Positions 8,754 to 16,981 of a stretch of DNA of 35,754 nucleotides are shown here, piece after piece. Positions within the stretch are counted from its first letter, which is position 1. The number at the start of each line of letters is the position of its first letter. The DNA is taken from NCBI GenBank assembly GCA_030637515.1, contig DAOWGM010000086.1, positions 1 through 35,754 on the forward strand. Direction: 5' to 3'. A model generated the notes under the pieces. It was not told where the DNA came from, ran no database searches, and worked only from the letters and a program-made list of their open reading frames with translations. The position numbers and the translations under genes were made by a program. The DNA comes from Bacteroidales bacterium. GTDB taxonomy: Bacteria > Bacteroidota > Bacteroidia > Bacteroidales > UBA12077.

Positions 8754-8770
8754 TTGGCATATATCTTGAT
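8754..8770 (+). promoter_or_regulatory. Candidate sigma-54 promoter upstream of the thioredoxin operon
   Basis: TTGGCATATATCTTGAT has the -24 core TTGGCA and a TTG at -12 with the correct GG-N10-G spacing (A in place of the final C). It lies 43 bp before the ATG at 8814. It shares TTGGCATA-N4-TTGA with the site at 22670. Confidence 0.45.
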
Positions 8771-8813
8771 ATGTGGATAAGTAAATATAAAAATTAATTT
8801 AAAAAGTAAGACT

Positions 8814-9164
8814 ATGTTAATGACAAATTTAAACCATGTTGAAAGTGCTGATAATCATAAAAAAATTCTTGAAGAAAATGAGAATGTAATGATATGCTGT
8901 GGTAGAATGGGTCCAATGTGTTTACCCGTATATGATGTTATGGAAGAACTTCAAGAAAAATACACAAATGTAAAATTCTTCGATATGGAGTTCGATAGTC
9001 CAGAAGCTCATGTTATTAAAAATGCACCTGAATGTGCTGGTTTTATGGGTTTACCATTTACTATGCATTATAAAAATGGTAAAGTTGTTCAGGCAACCAC
9101 AAGTATTCAGAACATGGATCAGATAGTATCAATTCTGGATGAACAATTCGGAAAACCTGAATAA
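8814..9164 (+). CDS. Thioredoxin-fold protein with a non-canonical Cys arrangement (116 aa)
   Basis: Length, predicted beta-alpha order and the 'GLPFTMHYKNGKVV' segment (cis-Pro at residue 81 and the following strand) indicate a thioredoxin fold. The usual WCGPC active site is absent. In its place residues 28-36 read CCGRMGPMC, with Met at positions 32 and 35 where thioredoxin has its Cys pair, and Cys at 28, 29 and 36. A further Cys at 74 lies close to the cis-Pro loop. It is followed after 24 nt by thioredoxin reductase, so it is likely that reductase's partner, using a different disulfide such as Cys29-Cys36 or one involving Cys74. An alternative start at residue 3 (ATG at 8820) is possible. 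The promoter candidate is at 8754. Confidence 0.85.
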   Translation: MLMTNLNHVESADNHKKILEENENVMICCGRMGPMCLPVYDVMEELQEKYTNVKFFDMEFDSPEAHVIKNAPECAGFMGLPFTMHYKNGKVVQATTSIQNMDQIVSILDEQFGKPE

Positions 9165-9188
9165 TAAATAAATATTATTTTGATAGAT

Positions 9189-10118
9189 ATGGAAGATATT
9201 TATGATGTTATTATACTGGGAGCAGGGCCTGCAGGATTATCTGCAGGTATTTATGCTTCACGGGCAAAATTAAAAACTTTACTTCTTAACGAAGGTACTG
9301 TTGGCGGACAGGTAATTCTGACTCATGAAATTGCTAATTATCCAGGTGTTGAAAAAACAAATGGTTTTCAGCTGATTAATACCATGAAAAAACAGGCAAA
9401 AGAGTTTGGATGCACTATTAAAGCAAATCTAAATATTACTAAAATTGATTTAGATAATAATATTAAGGAAATAGAAGTAAACAGTAAAGATGTTTATAAA
9501 GGCAAAACTGTTATTTTGGCACTTGGAGGAAAACCTCGAACATTAAACATTCCAGGCGAAGATAATTTTAAAGGGAGAGGAGTATCTTATTGTGCAACTT
9601 GCGATGGTGAATTTTTTGCAGGAAAAGAAGTTGTTGTTGTTGGTGGCGGAAACTCTGCTTTAGAAGAGTCAGTATCCTTGGCTAAATATGCAAGTAAGCT
9701 GACAGTTGTGCATCAATTTGATCAATTTCAAGCTTTACCTCATTATGTTGATATGGCTAAATCAGATCCTAAAATCCATTTTGTTATGGGATCGGAACTT
9801 CGTGAAATATCTGGTGAAAATTCTGTTCAAAAGGTAAAATACGAGAATTTAAAAACGGGTGAAATGTCCGAATTAAATACTGACGGAGTTTTTGTTTTTA
9901 TAGGATATTCTGCAAATGTTGGCAAAGTTGCCGATAAAGTAGACCTGAATTCCAATGGAGAAATTATTGTTGACAAAAATATGAAAACAAATATTGATGG
10001 TGTTTATGCTGCAGGTGATTGTATCGAAAAAAGATACAGACAGGTTACTACAGCCGTTGCCGATGGGACTATTGCGGCTTTAAGTGCAAGTGATTACTTA
10101 ATGAATCAGAATAATTAA
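9189..10118 (+). CDS. trxB: Thioredoxin reductase (NADPH), 309 aa
   Basis: It is a flavoprotein that passes electrons from NADPH through FAD to a redox-active disulfide and then to thioredoxin. The FAD-binding GAGPAG lies near the N-terminus. The redox motif CATCDG has Cys135 and Cys138. The NADPH-binding GGGNSA follows, and the C-terminal 'GVYAAGDCIEKRYRQVTTAVADG' contacts FAD. Length is normal for the low-molecular-weight bacterial type. I chose the ATG at 9189 over an in-frame TTG at 9180, because the conserved fold begins at 'EDIYDVIILGAGPAG' and ATG is the usual start. It is the second gene of a two-gene unit with the unusual thioredoxin-like protein. Confidence 0.95.
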   Translation: MEDIYDVIILGAGPAGLSAGIYASRAKLKTLLLNEGTVGGQVILTHEIANYPGVEKTNGFQLINTMKKQAKEFGCTIKANLNITKIDLDNNIKEIEVNSKDVYKGKTVILALGGKPRTLNIPGEDNFKGRGVSYCATCDGEFFAGKEVVVVGGGNSALEESVSLAKYASKLTVVHQFDQFQALPHYVDMAKSDPKIHFVMGSELREISGENSVQKVKYENLKTGEMSELNTDGVFVFIGYSANVGKVADKVDLNSNGEIIVDKNMKTNIDGVYAAGDCIEKRYRQVTTAVADGTIAALSASDYLMNQNN

Positions 10119-10137
10119 TATTACGATTTAAATAAAA

Positions 10138-10211
10138 AAATGCTGCCTGAATCTGAATGTTGAATAGAGTAATAGAATTGACTGTTAAGTCTCAGATTCA
10201 GGACAGCATTT
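10138..10211. terminator. Long-loop hairpin terminator between convergent genes
   Basis: The left arm 10138-10156 pairs with 10192-10211: 19 base pairs with one bulged A and a 35-nt loop. On the minus strand the stem is followed directly by seven T residues, so it fits as the terminator of the permease-peptidase gene ending at 10231. On the plus strand it follows trxB by 20 nt and is followed only by a short TTT. Confidence 0.7.
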
Positions 10212-10230
10212 GCTTAAGCATCGTTAATAA

Positions 10231-13200
10231 TTAAGTCTGTATTGTAGCCGTTGATTTTGTGTTATCATCACGGTGCCTGTCAATTAATTTAAAATACGGA
10301 TCTATTCCAACCTTATTAGGTTTATAATCAATAATAAACTCAAAATCACGCTTATTTTCTTCAATTTTAAATTTCTTAAGGAAAATTTCAGTTTCAGTTT
10401 TTGTGCTGTCATTAACCTCTTTCGAAAATACAGCAATATCAATATAGTCATTTACAGGAATTTCTTCTTCTCTTCCTAAGCTATCAGCTCTGAATTTTTG
10501 ACATTCAACTGAAAAATTCACTTTAAATTTGCCATTATCCATTTCCTCATACGATACATCTGTTACTTTATTTTCGTATAAAGTAATTGTTTCAAACATA
10601 TCATGAATCATATACTGAAGTGAATCCGGAGTCACATCTTTAATATATTCAATAAATTCAAGCGATGTAACAAATGGAGCTTCCTGAAAAGCATAATCAG
10701 CAGTAAATTTCTTAAGTGCCTCATTAATTTTATCTTCACCAATATAATCAGCAAGAGCATACATCACAACATTTCCTTTCTGATAATGCAAATAACCCTG
10801 ATCTGGTCGCAAGTAAAGCAAAGGTGCTTCATAATGCGATTCTGTGCTTCTACCCGATAAATAACGATCCATATCATATTTAATCATGTCGCGTACTTTC
10901 TCAATTCCATAAGCATTTTCAATAACCTGTAATGAAGAATACTGACAAAGGATTTCTGAGGTTACCGTGGCTCCTTCAACATTAGCACCAATTACCTGAT
11001 GTGCCCACCACTGATGTGCAACTTCATGTGCAGTAACCCAAAAAGGATAATTAAATTCTTCATTTTCAACATTTGCAATAAAACCAATACTTTCTGAAAA
11101 AGGTATCATATTTGGAAATGATTGAGCAAATTGCGAGAATCTTGGAAACTCAAATATCCTAAGTTGTCTGTATTGAAAAGGACTAAAGTTTTCTGAATAA
11201 TATTCTAACGACATTTTCATAGCTTTCATCATATCATCAATATTATATTCATGACCTTTATGATAATAAACTGCCAGATCAATTCCATTCCAGTTATCTT
11301 CAATCTTTTCATAATCGGCAGATAACCATGCTGCAAAATTCAGAATTTTACTATCCATTTTATAATGATAATAGTTTCTTCCGTTTTCCTGCCATTCTTT
11401 TTCCAGATAACCCGGGGCAATGGCTGTTTGACCAGTAATTGTGCTAACAATTGTTTCAAATCTGATCCAGTCGCCATCATTTGAAATATATGTATTCTGC
11501 AACGCTCTGGCATCATTCATTTTAGCAATAAGTTGTTTCTCTGGCAAATCGTATTTCTTCCTTTTCTTCTCATTTGTTAATTCAACATCTTCGTTGTAAC
11601 CAATAGTTGGAAGTGAACCAGTCGTTAAAAAAGTTCCATTTTCAATTAATCTGGTATTAGATCCGCTATTTCTAAATCCTTTTGTAGTAATATCTAATTC
11701 AATATTAACTTTTACAGAATCTTTTGCTTGTAATGGTGTCTTTAATTTATAAATGCGAAAGCCAAGTTCTTTATCATCAAAAACTAATTCAGATGGACAA
11801 TCAAACTCAAACATAAAATAGTCTAAATTTTGATTGTAATTAACAAACACAGAGTCAATTGCTTGGTCTGATTTGTTTTTGACAATATAAAAACCCTTGA
11901 ACGAAGCATTTCTTTCTTCAGGATAAATATCAACATTCATGTTCATTTCAACTATTCTGGGTTGAATGTGATATTGATATTTTTTATATTTTTTCTCAAA
12001 ATCAACCGAAACCATCATTCTTTCTTTACTTGTTGTGTATTTGTTAAGAATGTTAGAGTTATAATAAATAAATGAACCAAGCAAGATGAAGATTATAGCA
12101 AAAACAGATAATCCAATTTTTGTTGAAAGTGTAAAACGCTGTTTAAAGAGTTTTATACGTTCAGTAAATTTTTTATCGTTTCCTCTAACCCACAATAAGT
12201 TTGAGAATACTGCCAATATTATTGCAAATGAAAACCAATATGCCTTGTATGTAATAAAAGGCCATACAAAATGCCCATAAGTATTCATATCAGAATACAT
12301 TATTCCCGGATCGGAAGCAAATTGGTAAAGATTATGTTCTAACCCCATTCCACCCATAAAGCTGCTGAATAAATAGTACAGAATCATTATAAAATGTCCG
12401 GCATATTTGTTATTCACTAATACATGAACAATAAATGCAAGGAAACATAAGAGAATATAATCAAGCATACTTATTCCAAACAGACCCTTAATATACAATC
12501 CAATTTCAAAATTGAAATAACCCATTACTGCCTGTGCTATTATTCCTATTAACATTATTAAGGTCATAAGAATAACCTGTACTGCAAAAAGAGCTGTTAA
12601 TTTAGAGGTGTAAATTGTCCATGTTGGGATAGGCAATGAGTTTACAATTTCATCAACCCTAAAAGAACGTTCATTCCACACAATTTCACCTGATAAAAAA
12701 GTAATAATAATTAATACAAATAAGGCAAATGTTGCTCCTAACAATTCTATAACCTGATAAGTTACCGGATAAGTTGTTGTTCCGTACATTTTACCTAGTT
12801 GTGAAGTATTTATTGCTATAAATAAGACACCTGTAGCTAATATAGCAAGGAAATAAGGGTTTTTAATTAGATTTTTCGTTTCAAAAACTATTAAATTAAC
12901 TAACTGTTTGAATTTAGCCTTCGCTGAGAAGTTTTTATTTACATCAGGAAGCTTAAGTTTAAAAATCTTATGAACTGGATTAATATTAGCAAAAACCAAA
13001 CGTGAATTTTTTCTGAATCTTATCTGAAATACATTTTGCGAAAATTTAAATTTTCTAAACAAAGCAATAAATACAGCAGAAGAAATAGAAACCCACAACA
13101 TCCTGTTTAAAAGTAAATGCCATGTAAAAGGAATAAGCTGTTCATTCTTTTCGCTTACTGTCCAGTATTTTGTAAGTGTATCAAATGCTGTACTTCCAAA

Positions 13201-13851
13201 CGGATCTAACATAGCTGATATAGTTTGGTTTTCAATATCACTTACAAGCGATCCTGCAACTCCGTATAATACAAGAAGTGCAATGCAACCAAGATATGTT
13301 GCCAGTAAGTTTCTCGAAATAGCTGCTATGGCAAAAATAAATATACCTACAATAAAGATATTTGGAATTATGTTTGATATATAAGGACTTAAATAAGCCA
13401 TAAAGCTATTTGGTCCGAAGAAATCTCTATTTAAGTAAGGCATTAATGATGCAAGATACATCCCAATTCCCATACTTGTGAAAACAAAGATAGACGCTAC
13501 AAATCCTCCTGCAAATCGACCACCCAGATATCCAAACTTACTCATTGGGTAAGAGAAAAGTAAAGCATGAGCATTATTTTCATAATCCCGGTATATTGAA
13601 TTACCAATGGTTGCTGGTAACAGAATAAGAGCCATAAAGCTTAATCCCGATATCATTGTATAAATAATAAATGGAGAGTTCGTTAGAACTTTTCCTCCCA
13701 TACCTCCAATAGAAACACTTACACCATCTATTAATCCGCTAAATGCGTTTATTATTAAAAACGTTAGGGCTAATAAAATTCCAAAGTATATATAAATTGC
13801 AGGACGTGAGAATTTTAATCTTAATTCAAAAAGAAATATTTTTAAAAACAT
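10231..13851 (-). CDS. ABC-2 type permease fused to an M1-family aminopeptidase-like domain (1206 aa)
   Basis: Roughly the first 580 residues are membrane segments in two ABC-2-like blocks: one starts at the N-terminus ('RPAIYIYFGILLALTFLIINAFSG'), the other near residue 330. From ~residue 600 to the end is a large extracytoplasmic M1 peptidase with a beta-rich N-terminal part and the zinc motif HEVAH near residue 941, followed by 'TSEILCQYSS' with the probable third ligand Glu. The spacing from second His to this Glu is 19 residues, one more than in classical M1 enzymes. The C-terminal beta domain lacks any membrane helix. Membrane permease-M1 fusions of this kind are known in Bacteroidota. 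It is translated after the ATPase at 13868, 16 nt upstream. The natural role (export plus peptide trimming, or peptide sensing) is not known. Confidence 0.9.
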   Translation of the reverse strand: MFLKIFLFELRLKFSRPAIYIYFGILLALTFLIINAFSGLIDGVSVSIGGMGGKVLTNSPFIIYTMISGLSFMALILLPATIGNSIYRDYENNAHALLFSYPMSKFGYLGGRFAGGFVASIFVFTSMGIGMYLASLMPYLNRDFFGPNSFMAYLSPYISNIIPNIFIVGIFIFAIAAISRNLLATYLGCIALLVLYGVAGSLVSDIENQTISAMLDPFGSTAFDTLTKYWTVSEKNEQLIPFTWHLLLNRMLWVSISSAVFIALFRKFKFSQNVFQIRFRKNSRLVFANINPVHKIFKLKLPDVNKNFSAKAKFKQLVNLIVFETKNLIKNPYFLAILATGVLFIAINTSQLGKMYGTTTYPVTYQVIELLGATFALFVLIIITFLSGEIVWNERSFRVDEIVNSLPIPTWTIYTSKLTALFAVQVILMTLIMLIGIIAQAVMGYFNFEIGLYIKGLFGISMLDYILLCFLAFIVHVLVNNKYAGHFIMILYYLFSSFMGGMGLEHNLYQFASDPGIMYSDMNTYGHFVWPFITYKAYWFSFAIILAVFSNLLWVRGNDKKFTERIKLFKQRFTLSTKIGLSVFAIIFILLGSFIYYNSNILNKYTTSKERMMVSVDFEKKYKKYQYHIQPRIVEMNMNVDIYPEERNASFKGFYIVKNKSDQAIDSVFVNYNQNLDYFMFEFDCPSELVFDDKELGFRIYKLKTPLQAKDSVKVNIELDITTKGFRNSGSNTRLIENGTFLTTGSLPTIGYNEDVELTNEKKRKKYDLPEKQLIAKMNDARALQNTYISNDGDWIRFETIVSTITGQTAIAPGYLEKEWQENGRNYYHYKMDSKILNFAAWLSADYEKIEDNWNGIDLAVYYHKGHEYNIDDMMKAMKMSLEYYSENFSPFQYRQLRIFEFPRFSQFAQSFPNMIPFSESIGFIANVENEEFNYPFWVTAHEVAHQWWAHQVIGANVEGATVTSEILCQYSSLQVIENAYGIEKVRDMIKYDMDRYLSGRSTESHYEAPLLYLRPDQGYLHYQKGNVVMYALADYIGEDKINEALKKFTADYAFQEAPFVTSLEFIEYIKDVTPDSLQYMIHDMFETITLYENKVTDVSYEEMDNGKFKVNFSVECQKFRADSLGREEEIPVNDYIDIAVFSKEVNDSTKTETEIFLKKFKIEENKRDFEFIIDYKPNKVGIDPYFKLIDRHRDDNTKSTATIQT

Positions 13852-13867
13852 GAGTTCTGTAATTTAA

Positions 13868-14752
13868 TTAAACATTTGAGGTTTGATTCACTTTTTTTAC
13901 CGATGAAAAATAAACATCTTCAAGTGAAGGTTTTACCTGTGTGAAAGAGTCAGGATTAATGTCACTTAAGGCGTGGATAATTATTTTTCCGGTATACAGT
14001 CGTGAAGAAATAATATTGTATTTCTCTTGATGCTCTTTCAATTCATCTTTTTCAATTACTTTTTCCCATATTTTACCTTCAACATTTTTTATAACTTCAT
14101 TTGGTTCGCCCTGTAGCAATAGCCTACCTTCATTAATGATAGCCATATTCTTACATAAATCGCTTACATCATCAACAATATGAGTTGAAAGTATAACTAT
14201 AATATTTTCACCAATTTCACTAAGTAAATTATGAAAACGATTTCGTTCAGCAGGATCAAGACCAGCAGTTGGTTCATCAACAATTATTAATTTGGGACTT
14301 CCAATCAAAGCCTGAGCTATGCCAAAACGTTGTTTCATGCCTCCTGAATAACTGCTTAGGTTTTTCTTGCGAACATGATATAAATTTGTTTGCTCAAGAA
14401 GCGCTTTTACAAGTTCTTTTCTTTCTTTTTTATTTATTATTCCTTTTAAGTTAGCAAAATGATCAAGCATCATTTCTGCTGAAATTTTCGGATAAACTCC
14501 AAATTCCTGAGGCAGATATCCTAATTGCATACGAACATCATTTTTTTGATTTAATACATCCATTCCGTCCAGAACAATTTCTCCTGAGTCTGCTTCTTGT
14601 AAAGTTGCAATAGTTCTCATTAAAGTTGATTTCCCAGCACCGTTAGGACCTAACAAACCAAACATTCCAGTAGGAATAGTTAAGTCAATATTCTTTAAAG
14701 CCTGTACTCCATTCGGGTAGGTTTTCGATAAATTAGTAATTTTTAATTCCAT
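13868..14752 (-). CDS. ABC transporter ATP-binding protein (294 aa)
   Basis: It is a cytosolic ATPase that would power the ABC-2 permease-peptidase encoded next on the same strand, 16 nt downstream. The Walker A motif GPNGAGKST, signature 'SYSGGMKQRFG' (SGG variant of LSGGQ), Walker B 'LIIVDEPTAGLD' and the switch His in 'ILSTHIV' are all present. The last ~70 residues form the extension common in drug or lipid exporters of the CcmA/NatA group. With only one ATPase and one permease gene, the permease's two membrane blocks may form a complete transmembrane unit. It is not adjacent to the MacB-like permeases, so pairing with those is unlikely. Confidence 0.95.
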   Translation of the reverse strand: MELKITNLSKTYPNGVQALKNIDLTIPTGMFGLLGPNGAGKSTLMRTIATLQEADSGEIVLDGMDVLNQKNDVRMQLGYLPQEFGVYPKISAEMMLDHFANLKGIINKKERKELVKALLEQTNLYHVRKKNLSSYSGGMKQRFGIAQALIGSPKLIIVDEPTAGLDPAERNRFHNLLSEIGENIIVILSTHIVDDVSDLCKNMAIINEGRLLLQGEPNEVIKNVEGKIWEKVIEKDELKEHQEKYNIISSRLYTGKIIIHALSDINPDSFTQVKPSLEDVYFSSVKKVNQTSNV

Positions 14753-14949
14753 GTTATAGTTGTTTATAAATTTAGTTTATGACGATTCAATAACCCGTTA
14801 GTTACAATAAAACATTCTTTATTACAATTTCATGTAAATAGTTTAAATTTATAGTTAAGGAAATTCCTAAATTAAACCAATTTGTAAATTGTTAATCTAA
14901 AAAAGAATTACTCATATAAATTACTTAACCTAAAATAACTACTTAAATT

Positions 14950-16977
14950 ATGCTGCAAAAATTTAGTTCTTTGATCAAAAAAGCAGGACTTGTTTCAGGA
15001 TTGCTTTTGGCTACTCTTTATTTATCTGGACAGAACTATCCAGATATGAATGAACTTAATAGAAATCTGGAACAGTTACAAAAAAACAATCCAGGGATTG
15101 TAAAAATTCACTCATTGGGAAAAAGTTTCGGGAATTTCAACGTTAATATTGTTGAAATAGGAACTGAAATCAAGAATACTGAAAAGCAGGTTCCTGCAAT
15201 TTTTGTATTAGGAAATCCAGATGGAAATAATCCTTTGTCAACCAAAGCTTCTTTAATATTGGCTGATAAGATTATCGATGGAGAATATTTTAAAACAAAC
15301 ACATACTATATTTTACCAGTTCTTAATCCTGAAGGATTGATGAACTATTTTAATCCGGTAAAATTTAATAATACCAGAAATGAACTTCCTGTAAATGACG
15401 ACAATGATGAACTAGCAGATGAAGATGGTTTTGAGGATTTAAACAGCGATGGTTATATTACTAAAATGCGTTTAATACATCCAGAAGGTGAGTGGATTAT
15501 TGATCCAGCAGAACCCCGTTTAATGAAAAAAGCTGATAAGTCGAAAGGAGAAAAGGGTATTTATAAGATGTATACGGAAGGGATTGATGACGATGGTGAT
15601 GGAAAATATAATGAAGATCCTATTGGTGGTGTGAATCCAGGTATAAATTTCCCATTTTTTCATAATCCTGAAGATAAAAAGGCAGGAAAGTGGCCGGGAA
15701 GCGAAGAGGTAATTTTTAATCTTATGAAATTCATGTTTGCACATCAAGAAATTGCAATGACATTTAGTTTTGGAGAAACAAATACATGTTTAAAAGCTCC
15801 ACAGGGAAACAGAAAAGGAAGTGCCGACTTTGAAAATATTAAAATTCCCAAAGATATGGCTGAAAATATTAATATTGATCCTAACAAAACTTTTTCTATG
15901 GATGAAATTATTGAAATGTTTCAACCAATGGTTCCTGCAGGCATGAAACTTACTCCTGGAATGGTTGCAAGTTTCCTTGGACTTGGAGCAGTAGTTAATC
16001 ATCTTGATGAGGATATAACAATCTATAGCAAGCTAACTGAAGATTATAAAAAATATCTTGAAGAAAAGAAATATAACACAGAAAGGCTTTCTGCTGCAAA
16101 TGCAAAAGAAGGATCATTTGAATTATGGTCATATTTTCATTTAGGATTACCTTCTTTTAGTATGAACTTTTTTACTATTCCAAAACCTGAGAAAAAGGAA
16201 GAAGAAAATAAAGGTGAGCTTACCCTAGATAAGCTTGAGAAAATGTCATCAGATGAATTCGTGGCCTTAGGAGAAGAAAAAATTGACACGTTTTTAAAGG
16301 CCAATAATGCACCTCCTCAATATGGAGCAGCAATGCTTATAAAAATGGTTGAAGGTGGTCAAATCACTCCTGAGAAAATGGCTGGAATGATGAAACAAAT
16401 GGGAGCAGGTTCCTCTGATAAAAAAGATAACGGCAAGCCCGATGAAAAAGAAATGGCAATATTAGAATACATTGATAATGAATTAGGTGGTGCTGGATTT
16501 GTGGAATGGGATAAATTTAATCATCCTGTATTAGGAGAAGTGGAAATAGGTGGATTTGTTCCATATATTAAAACAACTCCAATACTTGATTCTGTAATAA
16601 ATGATATAGACATACAGTTAAACTGGGTTTTTGAGTTAACAAAAAAAATCCCTGTATTAAAGATTGTTAAAGTTGAATATAAACACCAAGGGGCAAATAT
16701 TTATAAAGTTGAATTATGGATTGAAAACCAATCATTTTTACCTTTTCCTGTTGAAATGGGTGTAAGAAATGAGCAACCTGCACCGGCAATTTTAATTCTT
16801 GATGATAAGAATATAACAATACTGGAAGGTAAAACAAGAACACCTGTAAACGCTGTGAAAGGACTAAGCGTAAATAAAATTGAATATTTAGTTAAAGCAA
16901 AATCAGGTGAAAGTCTAAGCTTTAAATTGAAAAGTTCAAATGCAGGTAACGATCAAAAAATAATTAAAATACAGTAA
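14950..16977 (+). CDS. Secreted M14 carboxypeptidase-like protein lacking catalytic residues (pseudoenzyme), 675 aa
   Basis: A signal peptide (hydrophobic stretch about residues 13-26) precedes an M14-like fold that matches the next gene's product segment by segment, including 'TYYILPVLNPEGLMNYF' and acidic DxDxDG-like loops ('DDDGDGKYNED'). The key M14 positions differ. HxxE of the zinc site is Asp91-x-x-Asn94 (GNPDGNN). The NRNW motif reads GINF, so the substrate-binding Arg is lost. The third zinc His aligns with Gly in 'FSFGET'. The catalytic Glu aligns with Asn in 'SMNFFT'. An extra charged, helical insertion of ~95 residues (about residues 415-510) is absent from the neighbour. It ends 4 nt before the active paralogue, so the two are probably co-translated. 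A binding or chaperone role for the partner is inferred. Confidence 0.88.
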   Translation: MLQKFSSLIKKAGLVSGLLLATLYLSGQNYPDMNELNRNLEQLQKNNPGIVKIHSLGKSFGNFNVNIVEIGTEIKNTEKQVPAIFVLGNPDGNNPLSTKASLILADKIIDGEYFKTNTYYILPVLNPEGLMNYFNPVKFNNTRNELPVNDDNDELADEDGFEDLNSDGYITKMRLIHPEGEWIIDPAEPRLMKKADKSKGEKGIYKMYTEGIDDDGDGKYNEDPIGGVNPGINFPFFHNPEDKKAGKWPGSEEVIFNLMKFMFAHQEIAMTFSFGETNTCLKAPQGNRKGSADFENIKIPKDMAENINIDPNKTFSMDEIIEMFQPMVPAGMKLTPGMVASFLGLGAVVNHLDEDITIYSKLTEDYKKYLEEKKYNTERLSAANAKEGSFELWSYFHLGLPSFSMNFFTIPKPEKKEEENKGELTLDKLEKMSSDEFVALGEEKIDTFLKANNAPPQYGAAMLIKMVEGGQITPEKMAGMMKQMGAGSSDKKDNGKPDEKEMAILEYIDNELGGAGFVEWDKFNHPVLGEVEIGGFVPYIKTTPILDSVINDIDIQLNWVFELTKKIPVLKIVKVEYKHQGANIYKVELWIENQSFLPFPVEMGVRNEQPAPAILILDDKNITILEGKTRTPVNAVKGLSVNKIEYLVKAKSGESLSFKLKSSNAGNDQKIIKIQ

Positions 16978-16981
16978 TATC

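Noticed and set aside
8503..8769. 88-residue open frame overlapping the end of the AraC-type gene
   Set aside because: It is a frame-shifted shadow of the AraC/GyrI gene followed by intergenic DNA, with no family resemblance. The promoter candidate of the thioredoxin operon lies in its last codons.
9180..9188. TTG start for thioredoxin reductase
   Set aside because: An ATG 9 bases later starts directly before the conserved FAD-binding fold.
14269..14454. Plus-strand open frame inside the ABC ATPase gene, and other antisense frames such as 17607-17888 and 19612-19983
   Set aside because: They lie fully inside well-supported genes on the other strand and show no signal peptide or family pattern.
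14753..14949. Sigma-54-like TTGGTTT sequence on the minus strand upstream of the ABC ATPase gene
   Set aside because: The -24 A and the -12 part do not match, and the distance to the start codon is over 100 bp.
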